A DNA stretch of 6,439 bases from DASZMJ01 sp035551935 (GTDB taxonomy: Bacteria > Planctomycetota > Planctomycetia > Isosphaerales > Isosphaeraceae). The notes below the pieces were generated by a model that had not been told where the DNA came from, did not search any database, and saw only the letters and a program-made list of their open reading frames with translations. The first letter of the stretch is position 1. Every line of letters begins with the position of its first letter. Where the stretch lies: the NCBI GenBank assembly GCA_035551935.1, contig DASZMJ010000134.1, forward strand, positions 1 through 6,439. The letters run 5' to 3'. Positions 5,270 to 6,439 of this stretch are shown in pieces. The translations under genes were made by a program, and so were the position numbers.

Positions 5270-6385
5270 ATGCCCGACCCGCGCTGGGACGAACTTGCCG
5301 AGATCCTGCTCGGCCACTCGACGAGGCTGGCCAAGGGGGAAACCCTGCTGGTCGAGTGCTTCGACCTCGAGGACGACACCTTGCCGCGCCTGCTCGTCCG
5401 CAAGGCGGCCCTCCGCGGCGCGGCGGCCCTGGTCGAGACGAAGGAGACGCGGATCATCCGCGAGGTCGTCCGGCACGCCTCCGAGGCCCAGATGCGGGCG
5501 CTCGGCGCGTACGAATTGACGCGGATGGAGATGGTCCAGGCCTACATCGGCCTCCGCGGCGCCCGCAACGTCAACGAGATGGCGGACGTGCCGGGCGAGA
5601 AGCTGGACTTATATAACACGCACTACATGAAACCCGTCCACTTCGAGCGCCGGATCAAGCACACGAAGTGGTGCGTGCTCCGCCTCCCCGGGCCGAGCAT
5701 GGCGCAGCAGGCGGGGATGAGCACCGAGGCGTTCGAGGACTTCTACTTCGACGTCTGCAACGTCGACTATCCCCGGCTCGCCAGGGCCCTCCGGCCGCTC
5801 GTCGAGCGGATGCAGGCGGCGCGCGAGGTGCGCATCACCGGGCCGGAGACCGACCTCCGGTTCTCGATCGAGGGCATCCCGGTCGTCCCCTGCGCCGGCG
5901 AGATGAACATCCCCGACGGCGAGGTCTTCACCGCCCCTGTGCGCGACTCGGTCGAGGGGGTCATCCGGTTCAACACGCCGACGATCTATCTCGGCTCGTC
6001 GTTCGACGGCGTCCGGCTCGTCTTCGACCGCGGCCGGATCGTCGAGGCGACGTGCGCCGGCGGCGACGCGGCCAAGCTCCGACAGGTCCTCGACGCCGAC
6101 GAGGGGGCGTCGTACATCGGCGAGTGGTCGATCGGCTGCAACCCCCGCATCCTCCGGCCGATGCGCGACATCCTTTTCGACGAGAAGATCGCCGGCAGCT
6201 TCCACCTCACGCCCGGCAACGCCTACGACGAGGCCGACAACGGCAACCGCTCGAAGATCCACTGGGACCTCGTCCAGATCCAGCGCCGCGAGTTCGGCGG
6301 CGGCACCATCGCCTTCGACGGCCAGCCCATCCGCATCGACGGCCACTTCGTGCCCGAGGACCTCCGGGCGCTCGACCCGGAGTGA
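5270..6385 (+). CDS. M29-family metallo-aminopeptidase
   Basis: This 371-residue protein resembles aminopeptidase T/AmpS (peptidase family M29, leucyl aminopeptidase type), which removes N-terminal residues from peptides using a two-metal site in the cytoplasm. The expected metal ligands are visible: E218 in IPDGEVFTAP, E285 in IGEWSIGCNP, H312 in IAGSFHLTPGNAY with catalytic-type Y319, and H331 and D333 in KIHWDL. No signal peptide is present. The N-terminal domain (1-180) matches the family in general layout. The chosen ATG has GGAG 11 nt upstream; a GTG at 5261 would add three residues but has no usable site. The frame is open far upstream to 4166, antisense to the SDR gene, and this is not coding. 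Spacing between H312 and H331 is shorter than I recall for characterised members. Length is slightly below the usual 400 or so. Substrate preference cannot be read. Confidence 0.88.
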   Translation: MPDPRWDELAEILLGHSTRLAKGETLLVECFDLEDDTLPRLLVRKAALRGAAALVETKETRIIREVVRHASEAQMRALGAYELTRMEMVQAYIGLRGARNVNEMADVPGEKLDLYNTHYMKPVHFERRIKHTKWCVLRLPGPSMAQQAGMSTEAFEDFYFDVCNVDYPRLARALRPLVERMQAAREVRITGPETDLRFSIEGIPVVPCAGEMNIPDGEVFTAPVRDSVEGVIRFNTPTIYLGSSFDGVRLVFDRGRIVEATCAGGDAAKLRQVLDADEGASYIGEWSIGCNPRILRPMRDILFDEKIAGSFHLTPGNAYDEADNGNRSKIHWDLVQIQRREFGGGTIAFDGQPIRIDGHFVPEDLRALDPE

Positions 6386-6418
6386 TACCGAATCGCGGGA
6401 AGGAATCGCTCTATGTAG

Positions 6419-6436
6419 GGTCCGCTCTTGCGGACC
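6419..6436 (+). terminator. Hairpin downstream of the aminopeptidase gene
   Basis: GGTCCGC (6419-6425) pairs perfectly with GCGGACC (6430-6436) around a TCTT loop, 33 nt after the stop codon. It follows the word ATGTAG. It could end transcription, but no T-tract is seen within the three bases that remain. The form GTAGGGTCCGC...GCGGACC looks like a dispersed intergenic repeat, so it may be a repeat that also acts as a terminator. It is cut by the window edge. Confidence 0.4.
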
Positions 6437-6439
6437 GAT

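Noticed and set aside
5609..6346. Antisense open frame over the aminopeptidase
   Set aside because: It is Val/Asp/Glu-rich with no motif and lies opposite intact metal-ligand motifs.

Overview
This is a very GC-rich window of ordinary-looking chromosome. It most likely comes from a planctomycete, probably of the Isosphaera/Gemmata type. The evidence is the combination of genes rather than any marker: a Ser/Thr kinase with the N-terminal helical region typical of planctomycete kinases, two small zinc-ribbon proteins of a style common in that phylum, a LarE-type sulfur transferase, and short palindromic repeats between genes. No rRNA, tRNA, CRISPR array, transposase or phage gene was seen.

Layout from left to right. 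Positions 1-181 are an upstream region with a 13-bp inverted repeat and a possible promoter. Then come larE (182-1039, +) and a three-knuckle zinc-ribbon protein (1134-1679, +). An exported alpha/beta hydrolase (1700-2632, -) converges on it with a 20-nt gap. Upstream of the hydrolase on the same strand is a membrane-anchored Ser/Thr kinase-like protein (2712-3734, -), so the two may be co-transcribed. Divergent from the kinase is a small acidic zinc-ribbon protein with a C-terminal membrane segment (3902-4159, +). It converges with an SDR oxidoreductase (4190-4957, -). A 312-nt gene-free region (4958-5269) holds a large nested palindrome, a possible promoter and a hairpin. It separates the SDR from a divergent M29-family aminopeptidase (5270-6385, +). 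The window ends in another hairpin repeat (6419-6436).

The genes do not form one obvious pathway. LarE points to nickel-pincer cofactor synthesis, but no larB, larC or larA is in view. The hydrolase, SDR and aminopeptidase look like unlinked metabolic genes. The most unusual object is the kinase. Its N-lobe, HRD, metal-binding Asp and SPE motifs are intact, but the protein leaves the kinase fold directly after the activation segment. The rest of the C-lobe is replaced by a strongly acidic linker and one membrane helix. The adjacent divergent zinc-ribbon protein has a similar acidic stretch plus a terminal membrane helix, so the two may work at the same membrane; that pairing is inference.

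Several starts were set well inside longer open frames on ribosome-binding sites and domain boundaries: TTG for larE, GTG for the SDR, and internal ATGs for the others.
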